A program made the translations under genes and the position numbers. A DNA stretch of 64,000 nt from Macrothele yani (Eukaryota > Arthropoda > Arachnida > Araneae > Macrothelidae): the NCBI GenBank assembly GCA_039090855.1, contig CM076999.1:114885072-114949071 (forward strand), read 5' to 3'. This document shows positions 1 through 11,100 of the stretch, one piece after another; position 1 is the first letter of the stretch; each line of letters opens with the position of its first letter. The notes below the pieces were generated by a model, which had not been told where the DNA came from, ran no database searches, and saw only the letters and a program-made list of their open reading frames with translations.

Positions 1-950
1 GGCCAAACCATTTTTTTACAAAAATTAGAAATTATGTGCAAACGATTTTCCATCAGGAGCTATATCCGGTACAGAAAGAATTTTTTCAAACCGGAGATTT
101 AGAAGCAGAGATATAGGGGAAAGCAATTTACCTTTACGCCCCTAGCGGAAAGTCTATGAAGTGATTGAAAATTTTGAAATTATATGAAAAACATGTCACA
201 CTGGAAACAGTATCCAACAAAGAAGGAATTTTTCAAATCGGACTCCTAGAAGTAGAGATGTTGACAAAAATAAGATATGCATCTACTCCCCCTGGCGAAG
301 AAACTGTGGAATATTTTAAGAAGAAAATTTTCCGAAAATGTTTATCGATGTGAGTGGCATAAGTCCATGATATAATTTTTTCAATCGATATTTTAGAAGC
401 TCATATTTTATGGCAAATAAATCAGAAGCAAAAATTAACGCTTACGCCCCCTGGTAGCCAAAGTATTCTAATTTGAAATTATATGCAAAATATTTTCCAT
501 CATTAGGTGTATCTGCTGAAGAAAAAAATTTCACATCGGAATTTTAGAAGAAGAGTTATCAGGAAAATGTAATTTACTTTTACGCCCCCTAGCGGGAAAT
601 CTATGCGTAATTTGGAAAAGTAACTATATCTAAAATACTCTTCGACACAAGTGGAATGGAAAGATAAAATATTTTTTCAATCGGTTGTTTAGAAGGAAAT
701 ATGTGGATTAAAACGTATTTTTGAATTCGACATCATCTGCATTTACGCCCTCTAGCGGCGAAATCGTACATCGAAAAAAAAAATGAAATAAAGGATCACG
801 ATGCGCTTATTTCAAGCTTCCCAATGCAAAAAGAATTTTTCAAGTCGGACTAATAGTTGCAGAGATATGGTGGGTACAGACGGACGGAGTGACGGACAAA
901 CCGATAACATAAGCATGATCTTTTTTTAACAAAAGACGTGCTAAAAAAAA
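1..950 (-). mobile_element. GTCY/hairpin repetitive element R1, truncated by window start
   Basis: The segment holds about five imperfect subrepeats of roughly 140-165 bp, each with a motif close to TTACGCCCCCTAGCGG (near 139, 285, 440, 580 and 745) and a motif close to AAATTCCGATTT. It ends with a GTCY-type tract (about 878-900) and a hairpin with stems AGCATG/CGTGCT at 912-942, then an A run. R2 and R3 carry the same parts in the opposite orientation. Subrepeats, a GTCY tract and a terminal hairpin recall Helentron-associated (HINE/DINE-1-like) elements. That family assignment is inference; the three-copy homology is directly visible. Confidence 0.6.
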
Positions 951-1546
951 TGTTTTGTGTACAACAGTTGTCCTACTAGGAGGAAATATAGCCACACGAT
1001 ATTTGTTCATTTAGAGCAATTTTATGGCCTTGAAATTGCAGTGTGACCAGTTCTCCGTACTCGGACCTAAATCTTTGTTTTACAACGCAGGTGGCCTTCA
1101 TCATGGAGGAAGTTCAACCCACCAGGCTAACCCCAGAGGGGGAACACAAAAGATCCTCCCCTGAAGAGCATACTTTGTTGGTAACCCAAGTAATCCTCCA
1201 ATTCTAGTCAACAGAGGTGCCGATTTTGTGGCAGTGATCCTCGGAGTTTTGAACAAGAACGTGTTACCCCTGTGTTCGAGGTAAGTCTTTTACAACTAAA
1301 TACTTCAATTTCGTTAAAATGAAAATGGTGATTGCTGTCCCAAATTATCATTCCTGAAAAAGGTGTATCTGACTCTGATACCACGTAGTCTTTTTTGAAG
1401 CTTTAGTTTTCTTGCCACGGAAGTCCGTAGCTTAGTTTTCAAAAGGGGAGCAAACAGAAATTTTAACTTCAAATAATATAACACTAACACCACAAGCAAA
1501 TTTCTGTAATCCGTTTTTACCACGAGCAGTACTTAAACTAAATCTC
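951..1546. other. no gene seen
   Basis: No open frame or known repeat was recognised. A stretch at 1091-1280 is framed by splice-like acceptor and donor consensus, but all three forward frames contain stops, so it is not called as an exon. Confidence 0.5.
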
Positions 1547-1752
1547 AGAAGATCCAAAAGCTACATAAAAGTGACAAATAAGTTCAGTCCCGTATGGAGA
1601 AGATCCAAAAGCTACATAAAAGTGACAAATAAGTTCAGTCCCATATATCAGAAGATCCAAAAGCTACATAAAAGTGACAAATAAGTTCAGTCCCGTATAT
1701 CAGAAGATCCAAAAGCTACATAAAAGTGACAAATAAGTTCAGTCCCGTATGG
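1547..1752. repeat. tandem repeat, 51-52 bp x 4
   Basis: Four consecutive units start at 1547, 1598, 1650 and 1702 with AGAAGATCCAAAAGC and end with AGTCCCGTAT or AGTCCCATAT. Units differ by only a few bases, so the array is recent. Confidence 0.9.
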
Positions 1753-1860
1753 GGAATGAATGCCGATTTCTCGAAAGTAGGAAAAAATGCCCACAGAAAA
1801 AAAAGAATTCTTTCTTAATTTCAAGAAAAAATATATTAATTTCAACTAAGCAGTAGAAAA

Positions 1861-2353
1861 AAGCTAATCAGAACACTTCCTCCTCTCAACTACATAACAT
1901 TAACTAGCATTATAAGGTCATCATTGTTTGTTTCCAAAATGGCGGAAGTGTTCATTGTTCAAGTAAACACGTGCTTTTTATTTGCAGAAACATGAGGCAT
2001 TTCTGGGTTTCATGAAAAATATCTTAACATGAAATAAGCAATCGGTAAAACTAATTAGAACACTTCCTCCGCTCAACCGTATAACGTTACCTAGCTTTTA
2101 ATGTCATCGTAGTTTGTTTCCAAAGTGGCGGAAGTGGTTCATTGTTCAAGTAAACACGTGCTTTTTACTTGCAGAAACATTAGGCATTTCTGGGTTTCAT
2201 GAAAAACATATCTTAACATCAAATAAGCAATAGGCAAAACTAATTAGAACACTTTCTACGCTCAACCGTATAACGTTACCTAGCTTTTAAGGTCATCGTA
2301 GTTTGTTTCCAAAATGGCGGAAGTGGTCCATTGTTTGAATCAACACGTGCTTG
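1861..2353. repeat. tandem repeat, 188-189 bp x about 2.6
   Basis: Units begin with AGCTAATCAGAACAC or AACTAATTAGAACAC at 1861, 2049 and 2238. Each contains AAAATGGCGGAAGTG (AAAGTGGCGGAAGTG in the second unit) followed by CAAGTAAACACGTGC. The third unit stops near 2353. No protein is supported. Confidence 0.85.
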
Positions 2354-3261
2354 GCTCTTCTAAGAAGAGTAACTACGCTTAAGGCAAAGTATCACCATCA
2401 TTCTTTTCATGGGGAATTATGGAGTGGCGCATTACAGAAGATCTAAGCCCCAATCTGAATTAATTTTACACACATGCATAGGCAACGACAATGGGATGGG
2501 TGGGGGGGGGGGTCAAGATTAATATTCCCTCCTCCAATAATTTCACTGGGAGGGCAGTGCCCACCCAATATTTTTGGTCTTGTTTAATTAAATAATCCCT
2601 TCAGCCTCATAAGGTAGACCTAAAAAGATTTATTTCGAAAAAATTAATAAATAACAAAATAAATAAAAACTTTCCCCCATATTCAGCATTGCTCATTTGA
2701 TTAGAAACTGGATTGCCAGCCCTGTATTGTGTTTAGCATGCTCTCGTGATAGATGGTAAATGTTTAAAATAATATCAAAGACAAAATAAATAAAAATGCA
2801 GAAATGCATAATCCCTAGATTCTTTATCTATTTTGTGCGCTGCTTGTTCTTTGTTTAAGCAACCCAGCTAATTTCTCATTTTTTTATAAACGTTTGGAAT
2901 AAAATCTTTCTGGTTGCTTTTTATGCTGAATTTTTTTTTTAATATTAACATTCTGCAAAAAAAATATTTCCGTTTCCTTGTTCATTTGCTGATGAGCAAT
3001 ACAATTGCGTTTTAAAATACACGTTGAATTCCATAACCTATTTCTCCTACCCCTCCTTTTTCTAATTTTCCTCCTGACAATAGAACAGGCATGCCCTTCC
3101 AAGCATACCTGTCAACTACTACGTAATATCCGTAGTTTCTACGTATTTTGTTGTCTGACTACGGAACTCAGTGTCAAAACTACGGATTGTACTAACTTTA
3201 TTTTGCTTATTTTTTTTTATTTTGCTATTATTTTATGATATACGTACATGAGATTCTTAAG
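2354..3261. other. AT-rich spacer
   Basis: Low-complexity AT-rich sequence with a short G run at about 2502-2512. Short open frames on both strands near 2884-3238 show no recognisable domain and are treated as chance. Confidence 0.4.
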
Positions 3262-3655
3262 CGGATTCGTTGAATTCCGCTTTTTGTGTCATCATTTAGA
3301 TAATTTCAAGATCGATGCAAAACTGAAAATATTTTTTTTGTCATCATTTAGATAATTCTCAAGATCGATGCAAAACTGAAAATATTTTTTTTGTCATCAT
3401 TTAGATAATTCTCAAGATCGATGCAAAACTGAAAATATTGGGGGGGGGTCGTTTCTTTCCCGTCTAGCGACGGTATTCCGTGTTTCAAAACTTTCAAAAA
3501 CGGTAGTTAAATGGAGTAAAAATTTTCTGCCGTAATCACAATTTATTTTTTTCCGATGTTGTCTTTGTGTCCAGTATTCTTATTAAATATTTTACTGCAT
3601 AGATGTCTGTATTTGAGCTTGAAACTGTAGGCAACAATTTGAGAAAAGCTTAATC
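3262..3655 (+). repeat. left copy of a diverged direct repeat flanking MITE A
   Basis: The order GAATTCCGC, AAGATCGATGCA, a G run, CAGTATT and AGCTTGAAA recurs at about 5326-5590 in the same orientation. MITE A lies between these two related segments. The left copy contains the small 52-bp array at 3287-3440, which the right copy lacks. Confidence 0.6.
3287..3440. repeat. tandem repeat, 52-53 bp x 3
   Basis: Units start at 3287, 3339 and 3392 with TGTCATCATTTAGATAAT and include AAGATCGATGCAAAACTG. The corresponding segment near 5360 has a single unit, so the expansion is local. Confidence 0.9.
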
Positions 3656-3659
3656 TTCA

Positions 3660-5312
3660 CCCAGCAAAAACACAAGTGCTGGGAAACTGCTGGCCACCAG
3701 CTGGCAGTGATGGGTCACTGCTGGCCACCAGCTGGCAGTGATGGGTCACTGCTGGCAGAAATCTGCCGCTCACGGCCCGGTAGCGGTCCGTTGGTGCAGC
3801 GCTATCAGTTGGCGAGCCATTGATGGCCCTGCAGCATCGCCGTGAATTGTGGGCCTCCAAGCAAGTGCCACTAGTGGCCCGTTGCTGGCAACCAATGTAA
3901 CCCCAACAGCAAGTGGAAGCAACGGGACTGCGCAGGCGCAGAAGCAACACTTGCTGTGCATCTCATGGTACCAGTTAGTTGAAGACGACGCTATCGCCAT
4001 CCTGTTATTTTAGTGTAAGTTAAGAAAAAAGATCCATATTTAGAGAGGCGAATTAATTTCCTAATGAAATTTTACGTCGACTAAGATATCAGATTAAGCC
4101 GTGAAATACTAGATTACAGCCATGAAATACACCCACTCCATTCCCATGAATAACAATTCATGGAATGGAGTTTATGAATAACAAGAAACAATTTGAAACC
4201 GCTTGAAACAAATGTCCTGGAAAACCATTAAAACAACGTTTGTTGGGGGAAAAAAATGAATTATACGCGTACAAAATTTATTAATTATTTGAAGGAAAGA
4301 AAAAAGCAACGCTAAGTGGTGTACTCATCCATGGGTTGAATACACAAGACTGGGAGGAATTCGCTTCTAAAAATAACGAGAAGTAAAATAAAATACCTTT
4401 ACTCTTTAAAACAAATGTAGCTTCGGACAACGGAAAGGAAAGACACAACGTTAAAAATGTAACAGAATGTGACATGAACCCGGGTAAATATATATTTATT
4501 CAACAATCTCTTTTCAAGACGACAACGACAGTACAAAACTTTGGAAAGCGACTCTAAGTATGTACACTCCTTGAAAATGAGTGAAGTTCCCTTAAGGTGA
4601 AAAAAACTATCGTTACGTTGAAAAAATTAATTTATGATTTATATGAAACTGACTTTTATGAAAAATACCTCGCAATATTCTAAAATGAAAGAGGGAAGCA
4701 TTCGATTACACATTCCTTACGAAACAGAGAGCTTTAAGCATAAGCTCGAGCGCGACAAATTAGTCCGGTTGTTAGAGAGCACAGCTACCACGCCAACGGC
4801 GCTGGTTCAAATCCGCTCAGATGCAAGCGGGCGTTTTTCCGGTCTGATGAGAAAATTTCCCCAGCGCAGTGCATTAATTCATAAGGTTTCGTAAGTGTAA
4901 AAAATAAATAAAAAAATTGTAGCTTTGGGAAACTGCGGTTGCATATGATTTCTTTTTTTTTTTTTTATGTATTATGGCTACTACTGGAAAATTGGCGGAC
5001 AAGATTCGGCAAGCCACCAGTTACGTACCGTGGTTGCCGGCTGCCACTAGCGGACCACATTAGGCTAGCCATCATTTCTGGCACGTGCTTGCAGGGCCAC
5101 TGAAGGGCCACTTGTGGCGGCTACTGTCTTTGATGGACAACTGATGGCCCTGTTGTGGCATATGAGAACTGATGGGGTGCCAACTGTTTGCCTGAACTGC
5201 TGGCCTTTCTGTTGGCCGCCCGGACATTTTATTGACGGTTCGGCAGCGGCAACATAGTGCTGGGCCAGTGCTGGCTGCAAGCAATGGCCCAGCAAGAACT
5301 GTTTTTGCTGGG
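3660..5312. mobile_element. non-autonomous DNA transposon, MITE A
   Basis: The element begins CCCAGCAAAAACA and ends TGTTTTTGCTGGG, a 13-bp terminal inverted repeat. Both subterminal regions are rich in CTGCTGG/CCAGCAG words. It has no transposase. Its internal AT-rich block (about 4045-4915) is shared with copy C but missing from copy B. Flanks read CA on both sides, which might be a 2-bp target duplication. Superfamily is not assigned. Confidence 0.8.
4755..4824 (+). pseudogene. tRNA-like segment inside MITE A
   Basis: TAGTCCGGTTGTTAGAGAGC at 4761-4780 resembles a Pol III A box and D arm. CTGGTTCAAATCCGCTC at 4802-4818 resembles a B box and T arm. Spacing suits a tRNA, but no full cloverleaf is claimed. 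Copy C keeps an A-box-like stretch near 7727-7750 without a clear B box. Confidence 0.35.
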
Positions 5313-5325
5313 CAGGCATAAAAAT

Positions 5326-5590
5326 TTTCTGCGAATTCGAGGAATTCCGCCATTTTTCTTTAATACTTGGATAATTCTCGAGATCGATGCACAAGTGAAC
5401 AGTATTTGGGGGGAGGGGGTCCATCTTTACGAAACTTTCTAAAACGGAAGGTCGACGGAGTTCAGATTTTTCCCGTAATCGTCATCTCTTTTTCTTGCGA
5501 AGTCGTCTCTGTCCAGTATTATTGTTAAATAACATTTTAGGATATAAACATTTTTATTTCAGCTTGAAAATCAGAGGGAAATTTCCAGAA
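5326..5590 (+). repeat. right copy of the repeat flanking MITE A
   Basis: This diverged counterpart of 3262-3655 follows MITE A after about 13 bp. Shared landmarks occur in the same order, including AAGATCGATGCA-like sequence, a G run near 5408, and CAGTATT followed by an AT-rich stretch and AGCTTGAAA. Confidence 0.55.
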
Positions 5591-5880
5591 GTTGGACGGA
5601 ACAAAGATTTACCCCGTGACCCCCCCCTCTTCCCCCGGACTCACACACACACGATGTTCCCACTCTCGTGCGTTGTCTCGTCCATAAGTGTTTGTATATA
5701 AACTTGATAACGGAGAGGGAAGTTCCCGAAAACGTAAGTGACGAATTTGGGAAGTTTAAAAAAATAGATGCATGTTTTACAAATTTCGGGTTTTCCGTCT
5801 GTCAAGCGTTCTGCGGTTTTGAACGCATGTGACTGATTTTTGCTGGTGGAAGTTTCGAACTTAAAGCTTGCAATGTTTCC
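5591..5880. other. no gene seen
   Basis: A spacer between the duplicated flank and the first satellite remnant. Nothing beyond simple CA and C-rich stretches is recognised. Confidence 0.4.
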
Positions 5881-6080
5881 TATCGTGCCCTTGCCAGAGG
5901 AAACAATTTTGTGTTTCGCACATCTTAAGTTTGTTTCATTAGTGTCCTTGTTTGTTGTATTATTTTGTTGTGGTGTGTATTTCTTTTTCACAGAAAGTTT
6001 CGTAAAAAAAAAAAAAAAAAAACGTGCCCTTGCAAGGGAAATCAACTTTGTGTTTCGCACGTGTTAAGTTCGTTTAATTA
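5881..6080 (+). repeat. edge of the 140/141-bp satellite, upstream of the MITE B/C insertion
   Basis: About 1.4 diverged units carry the landmarks of the main array: TATCGTGCCCTTG, CAACTTTGTGTTTCGCA, TTTCATTAGTGTCC and TTCTTTTTCACA. The sequence stops at TTTAATTA where MITE B starts and resumes at 8189 with TAGTGTCCTTG, so the transposons interrupted a satellite unit. Confidence 0.85.
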
Positions 6081-6832
6081 CCCAGCAAAAACACAAGTTT
6101 TGGGAAACTGCTGGACATCAGCTGGCAGTGATAGGTCACTGCTGGCTGAAATCTGCCGCTCACGGCCCGGTAGCGGTCCGTTGGTGGCAGCGCCATCAGT
6201 TGGCAGCCATTGATGGCCCTGCAGCATCGCCGTAAATTGTGGGCCTCCAAGCAAGTGCCACCAGTGGCCCGTTGCTGGCAACCAATGCAACCCCAACAGC
6301 AGGTGGAAGCAACGGGACTGCGCAGAAGCAACATTTGCTGTGTCTCTCATGGTACCAGTTAGTTGAAGACGACGCTATCGCCATCCTGTTATTTTAGTGG
6401 ATGTTAAGAAGAAAAAATCCATATGTAGAGAGGTGAATTAATTTCCTAGCTTTGTGGAACTGCGGTTATCCCAGTATTTTTTTATGGCTACTACTGGAAA
6501 TTGGCGGACAAGATTCGGCAAGCCACCAGTTACGTCACGTGGTTGCTGGCTGCCACTACCGGCACACTAGCGGATCACATTAGGCTAGCCAACATTTCTG
6601 GCACGTGCTTGAAGGGCCACTTGTGGCAGCTACTGCCTGTGATGGACCACTGATGGCCCTGTTGTGGCATATGACAACTGATGGGGTGCCAACTGTTGGC
6701 CTGAACTGCTGGCCTTTCTGTTGGCAGCCCGGACATTTTATTAACGGTTCGGCAGCGGCAACATAGTGATGGGCCAGTGCTAGCTGCCAGCAATGGCCCA
6801 GTGCTGGCCCAGCAAGACTGTTTTTTGCTGGG
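6081..6832. mobile_element. MITE B, internal-deletion copy
   Basis: This 752-bp copy has the same CCCAGCAAAAACA start and TTGCTGGG end as MITE A. The block corresponding to A positions of about 4060-4910 is missing, with a join at TTCCTAGCTTTG that shows 2-bp (TA) microhomology. It is followed directly by copy C. Confidence 0.8.
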
Positions 6833-8188
6833 TAGTGGCCCGTAGCTGGCAACCGATGCAACCCCAACACCAGGTGGAAGCAACAGGACTGTGCATGCGC
6901 AGAAGCAACACGTGCTGCGTCTCGTGGTACCAGTTAGTTGAAAACGACGCTATCGCCAGCGTGTTGTTTTAGCGGATGTTAAGGGGGGATGCGATAAGTA
7001 GAGGGGCGAATTCATTTCCTAATGAAATGTCACGTCAACGAAGATACCAGATTAAGTTATGAAATACTAGATGACAGCCATGAAATACGCCCACTCCATT
7101 CCTACGAATAACAAGAAATAATTTCTGTGTAATCTTTCTTTTTAAGATACACTACACAGCTTGAAACAACAGTCCTGGAAAAATATTTAAAAACCGTTTG
7201 TTGGAAAAAAAAAAAAGAATTATACGCTTACAAAATTTATCAATTATTTGAAGAAAAAAAAATAAATAGGAACGCTATGTGGATATAATGTACTCATCCA
7301 TGGGTTGAATGCACAAGACTGGAGGAATTCGTTTCTAAAAATAACGAGAAGTAAAATAAAATATCTTTCCTCTTTAAAACAAATGTAGCTTCGGACAGCG
7401 GAAAGGAAAGACACAACGTTAAAAATGTAACAGAATGTGACATGAACGGGTAAATATATTAATTTAACACTCGCCTTTCAAGACGACAAGGACAGCACAA
7501 AATTTTGGAAAGCGCCTTTAAGTTTTTACAATCCTTGAAAATGAATGAAGTTACCTTAAGGAAAAAAAAATACTACCGTTACGTTGAAAAAATAAATGTG
7601 TGAATTATATGAAACTGACATTTATGAAGAATACCTCGCAATGTTGTAAAATTAAAGAAAGAACCATTCTATCACACATTCCGGAGGAGAGATACTCAGC
7701 TTCAAGCTAATACACCGGCATGCCAAATCAGTCCAGTTGGTAGAGTACGCGCTTCCCACGCAAACAGACGTTTTTCCTGTCTGTTTCGAAAATTTCCCCA
7801 GCGCACTGCTCTAATGCTGAAGTAAGCTTGTTTCGTAGCTTTGGGGAACTGCGGATATCCATGAATTTTTTTTTTTTTTTTTTTTTTATGGCTACTACTG
7901 CAAAATTGGCGGACAAGATTCGGCAAGCAATCAGTTACGTCACGTGATTGCCGACTGCCAATGCCGGAAAACTAGCGGACCACCTTCTGCTAGCCATCAT
8001 TTATGGCACGTGCTTGCGGGGCCGCTGAAGGGCCACTTGTGACAGCTACTGCCTGTGATGCACAAATGATGGCCCTATCGCAGCATATGGCAACTGATGG
8101 GTGTACCAACTGTTGGCCGCCCGGACATTTTATTCACGGTTCGGCAGCGGCAAAATAGTGCTGGCCCAGCAAGACTGTTTTTGCTGGG
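6833..8188. mobile_element. MITE C, 5'-truncated copy fused to MITE B
   Basis: It starts at TAGTGGCCCG, corresponding to about position 210 of MITE A, directly after the terminal repeat of copy B. It retains the long internal AT-rich block and ends GTTTTTGCTGGG at 8188, followed at once by satellite. Copies B and C may be one composite insertion. Confidence 0.75.
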
Positions 8189-11100
8189 ATAGTGTCCTTG
8201 TTTGTTGTAATGTTTTGTTGTGGTGAGTCTTTCTTTTTCACAAAGAGATCGATCGTTTCGTAAAAAAACATATCGTTCTCTTACAAGGAGAATCAACTTT
8301 GTAATTCGCACGTGTTAAGTTTGTTTCATTAGTGTCCCTGTTTGTTTTAAGGTTTTATTGTGGTGTGTATTTCTTTTTCACAAAGAGATGGATCGTTTCG
8401 TAAAAAAGCATATCGTGCCCTTACAAGGGGAATCAACTTTGTAATTCGCACGTGTTAAGTTTGTTTCATTAGTGTCCCTGTTTGTTTTAAGGTTTTATTG
8501 TGGTGTGTATTTCTTTTTCACAAAGAGATGGATCGTTTCGTAAAAAAGCATAACGTGCCCTTACAAGGGGAATCAACTTTGTAATTCGCACGTGTTAAGT
8601 TTGTTTCATTAGTGTCCCTGTTTGTTTTAAGGTTTTATTGTGGTGTGTATTTCTTTTTCACAAAGAGATGGATCGTTTCGTAAAAAAGCATAACGTGCCC
8701 TTACAAGGGGAATCAACTTTGTAATTCGCACGTGTTAAGTTTGTTTCATTAGTGTCCCTGTTTGTTTTAAGGTTTTGTTGTGATGTGTATTTCTTTTTCA
8801 CAAAGAGATGGATCGTTTCGTAAAAAAGCATATCGTGCCCTTACAAGGGGAATCAACTTTGTAATTCGCTCGTGTTAAGTTTGTTTCATTAGTGTCCCTG
8901 TTTGTTTTAAGGTTTCATTGTGGTGTGTATTTCTTTTTCACAAAGAGATGGATCGTTTCGTAAAAAAGCATATCGTGCCCTTACAAGAGGAATCAACTTT
9001 GTAATTCGCACCTGTTAAGTTTGTTTCATTAGTGTCCCTGTTTGTTTTAAGGTTTTATTGTGGTGTGTATTTCTTTTTCACAAAGAGATGGATCGTTTCG
9101 TAAAAAAGCATATCGTGCCCTTACAAGAGGAATCAACTTTGTAATTCGCACGTGTTAAGTTTGTTTCATTAGTGTCCCTGTTTGTTTTAAGGTTTTATTG
9201 TGGTGTGTATTTCTTTTTCACAAAGAGATGGATCGTTTCGTAAAAAAGCATATCGTGCCCTTACAAGGGGAACCAAATTTGTAATTCGCACGTGTTAAGT
9301 TTGTTTCATTAGTGTTCCTGTTTGTTTTAAGGTTTTGTTGTGATGTGTATTTCTTTTTCACAAAGAGATGGATCGTTTCGTAAAAAAGCATATCGTGCCC
9401 TTACAAGGGGAATCAACTTTGTAATTCGCTCGTGTTAAGTTTGTTTCATTAGTGTCCCTGTTTGTTTTAAGGTTTTATTGTGGTGTGTATTTCTTTTTCA
9501 CAAAGAGATGGATCGTTTCGTAAAAAAGCATATCGTGCCCTTACAAGAGGAATCAACTTTGTAATTCGCACCTGTTAAGTTTGTTTCATTAGTGTCCCTG
9601 TTTGTTTTAAGGTTTTATTGTGGTGTGTATTTCTTTTTCACAAAGAGATGGATCGTTTCGTAAAAAAGCATATCGTGCCCTTACAAGGGGAATCAACTTT
9701 ATAATTCGCACGTGTTAAGTTTGCTTCATTAGTGTCCCTGTTTGTTTTAAGGTTTTATTGTGGTGTGTATTTCTTTTTCACAAAGAGATGGATCGTTTCG
9801 TAAAAAAGCATATCTTGCCCTTACAAGGGGAATCAACTTTGTAATTCGCACGTGTTAAGTTAGTTTCATTAGTGTCCCTGTTTGTTTTAAGGTTTTATTG
9901 TGGTGTGTATTTCTTTTTCACAAAGAGATGGATCGTTTCGTAAAAAGCCCTTACAAGGGGAATCAACTTTGTAATTCGCACTTGTTCAGTCTGTTTCATT
10001 AGTGTCTCTGTTTGTTTTAAGGTTTTGTTGTGATGTGTATTTCTTTTTCACAAAGAGATTGATCGTTTCGTAAAAAAACATATCGTGCCCTTACAAGGGG
10101 AATCAACTTTGTAATTCGCACGTGTTAAGTTTGTTTCATTAGTGTCCCTGTTTGTTTTAAGGTTTTGTTGTGATGTGTATTTCTTTTACACACCGAGATC
10201 GATCGTTTCGAAAAAGAAGCATATCGTGCCCTTACACGGGGAATCAACTTTGTGTTTCGCAGGTGTTAAGCTTGTTTCATTAGTGTCCTTGTTTGTTGTA
10301 ATTGTTTTGCTGTGGTGTGTATTTCTTTTTCACAAAGAGATGGATCGTTTCGTAAAAAAACATATCGTGCCCTTACACGGGGAATCAACTTTGTGTTTCG
10401 CAGGTGTTAAGCTTGTTTCATTAGTGTCCTTGTTTGTTGTAATTGTTTTGCTGTGGTGTGTATTTCTTTTTCACAAAGAGATGGATCGTTTCGTAAAAAA
10501 GCATATCGTGCCCTTACAAGGGGAATCAACTTTGTAATTCGCACGTGTTAAGTTTGTTTCATTAGTGTCCCTGTTTGTTTTAAGGTTTTATTGTGGTGTG
10601 TATTTCTTTTTCACAAAGAGATGGATCGTTTCGTAAAAAAGCATATCGTGCCCTTACAAGGGGAATCAACTTTGTAATTCGCACGTGTTAAGTTTGTTTC
10701 ATTAGTGTCCCTGTTTGTTTTAAGGTTTTATTGTGGTGTGTATTTCTTTTTCACAAAGAGATGGATCGTTTCGTAAAAAAGCATAACGTGCCCTTACAAG
10801 GGGAATCAACTTTGTAATTCGCACGTGTTAAGTTTGTTTCATTAGTGTCCCTGTTTGTTTTAAGGTTTTATTGTGGTGTGTATTTCTTTTTCACAAAGAG
10901 ATGGATCGTTTCGTAAAAAAGCATATCGTGCCCTTACAAGGGGAATCAACTTTGTAATTCGCACGTCTTAAGTTTGTTTCATTAGTGTCCCTGTTTGTTT
11001 TAAGGTTTTATTGTGGTGTGTATTTCTTTTTCACAAAGAGATGGATCGTTTCGTAAAGCATATCGTGCCCTTACAAGGGAATCAACTTTGTAATTCGCAC

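Noticed and set aside
1091..1280. Possible host exon framed by CAG and GTAAGT
   Set aside because: All three forward frames have stops within 190 bp and no homologous domain is seen.
3657..4000. Minus-strand frames over the GC-rich end of MITE A
   Set aside because: They follow from CTGCTGG/CCAGCAG-rich subterminal repeats and recur in MITE B at the same place, so they belong to the transposon end.
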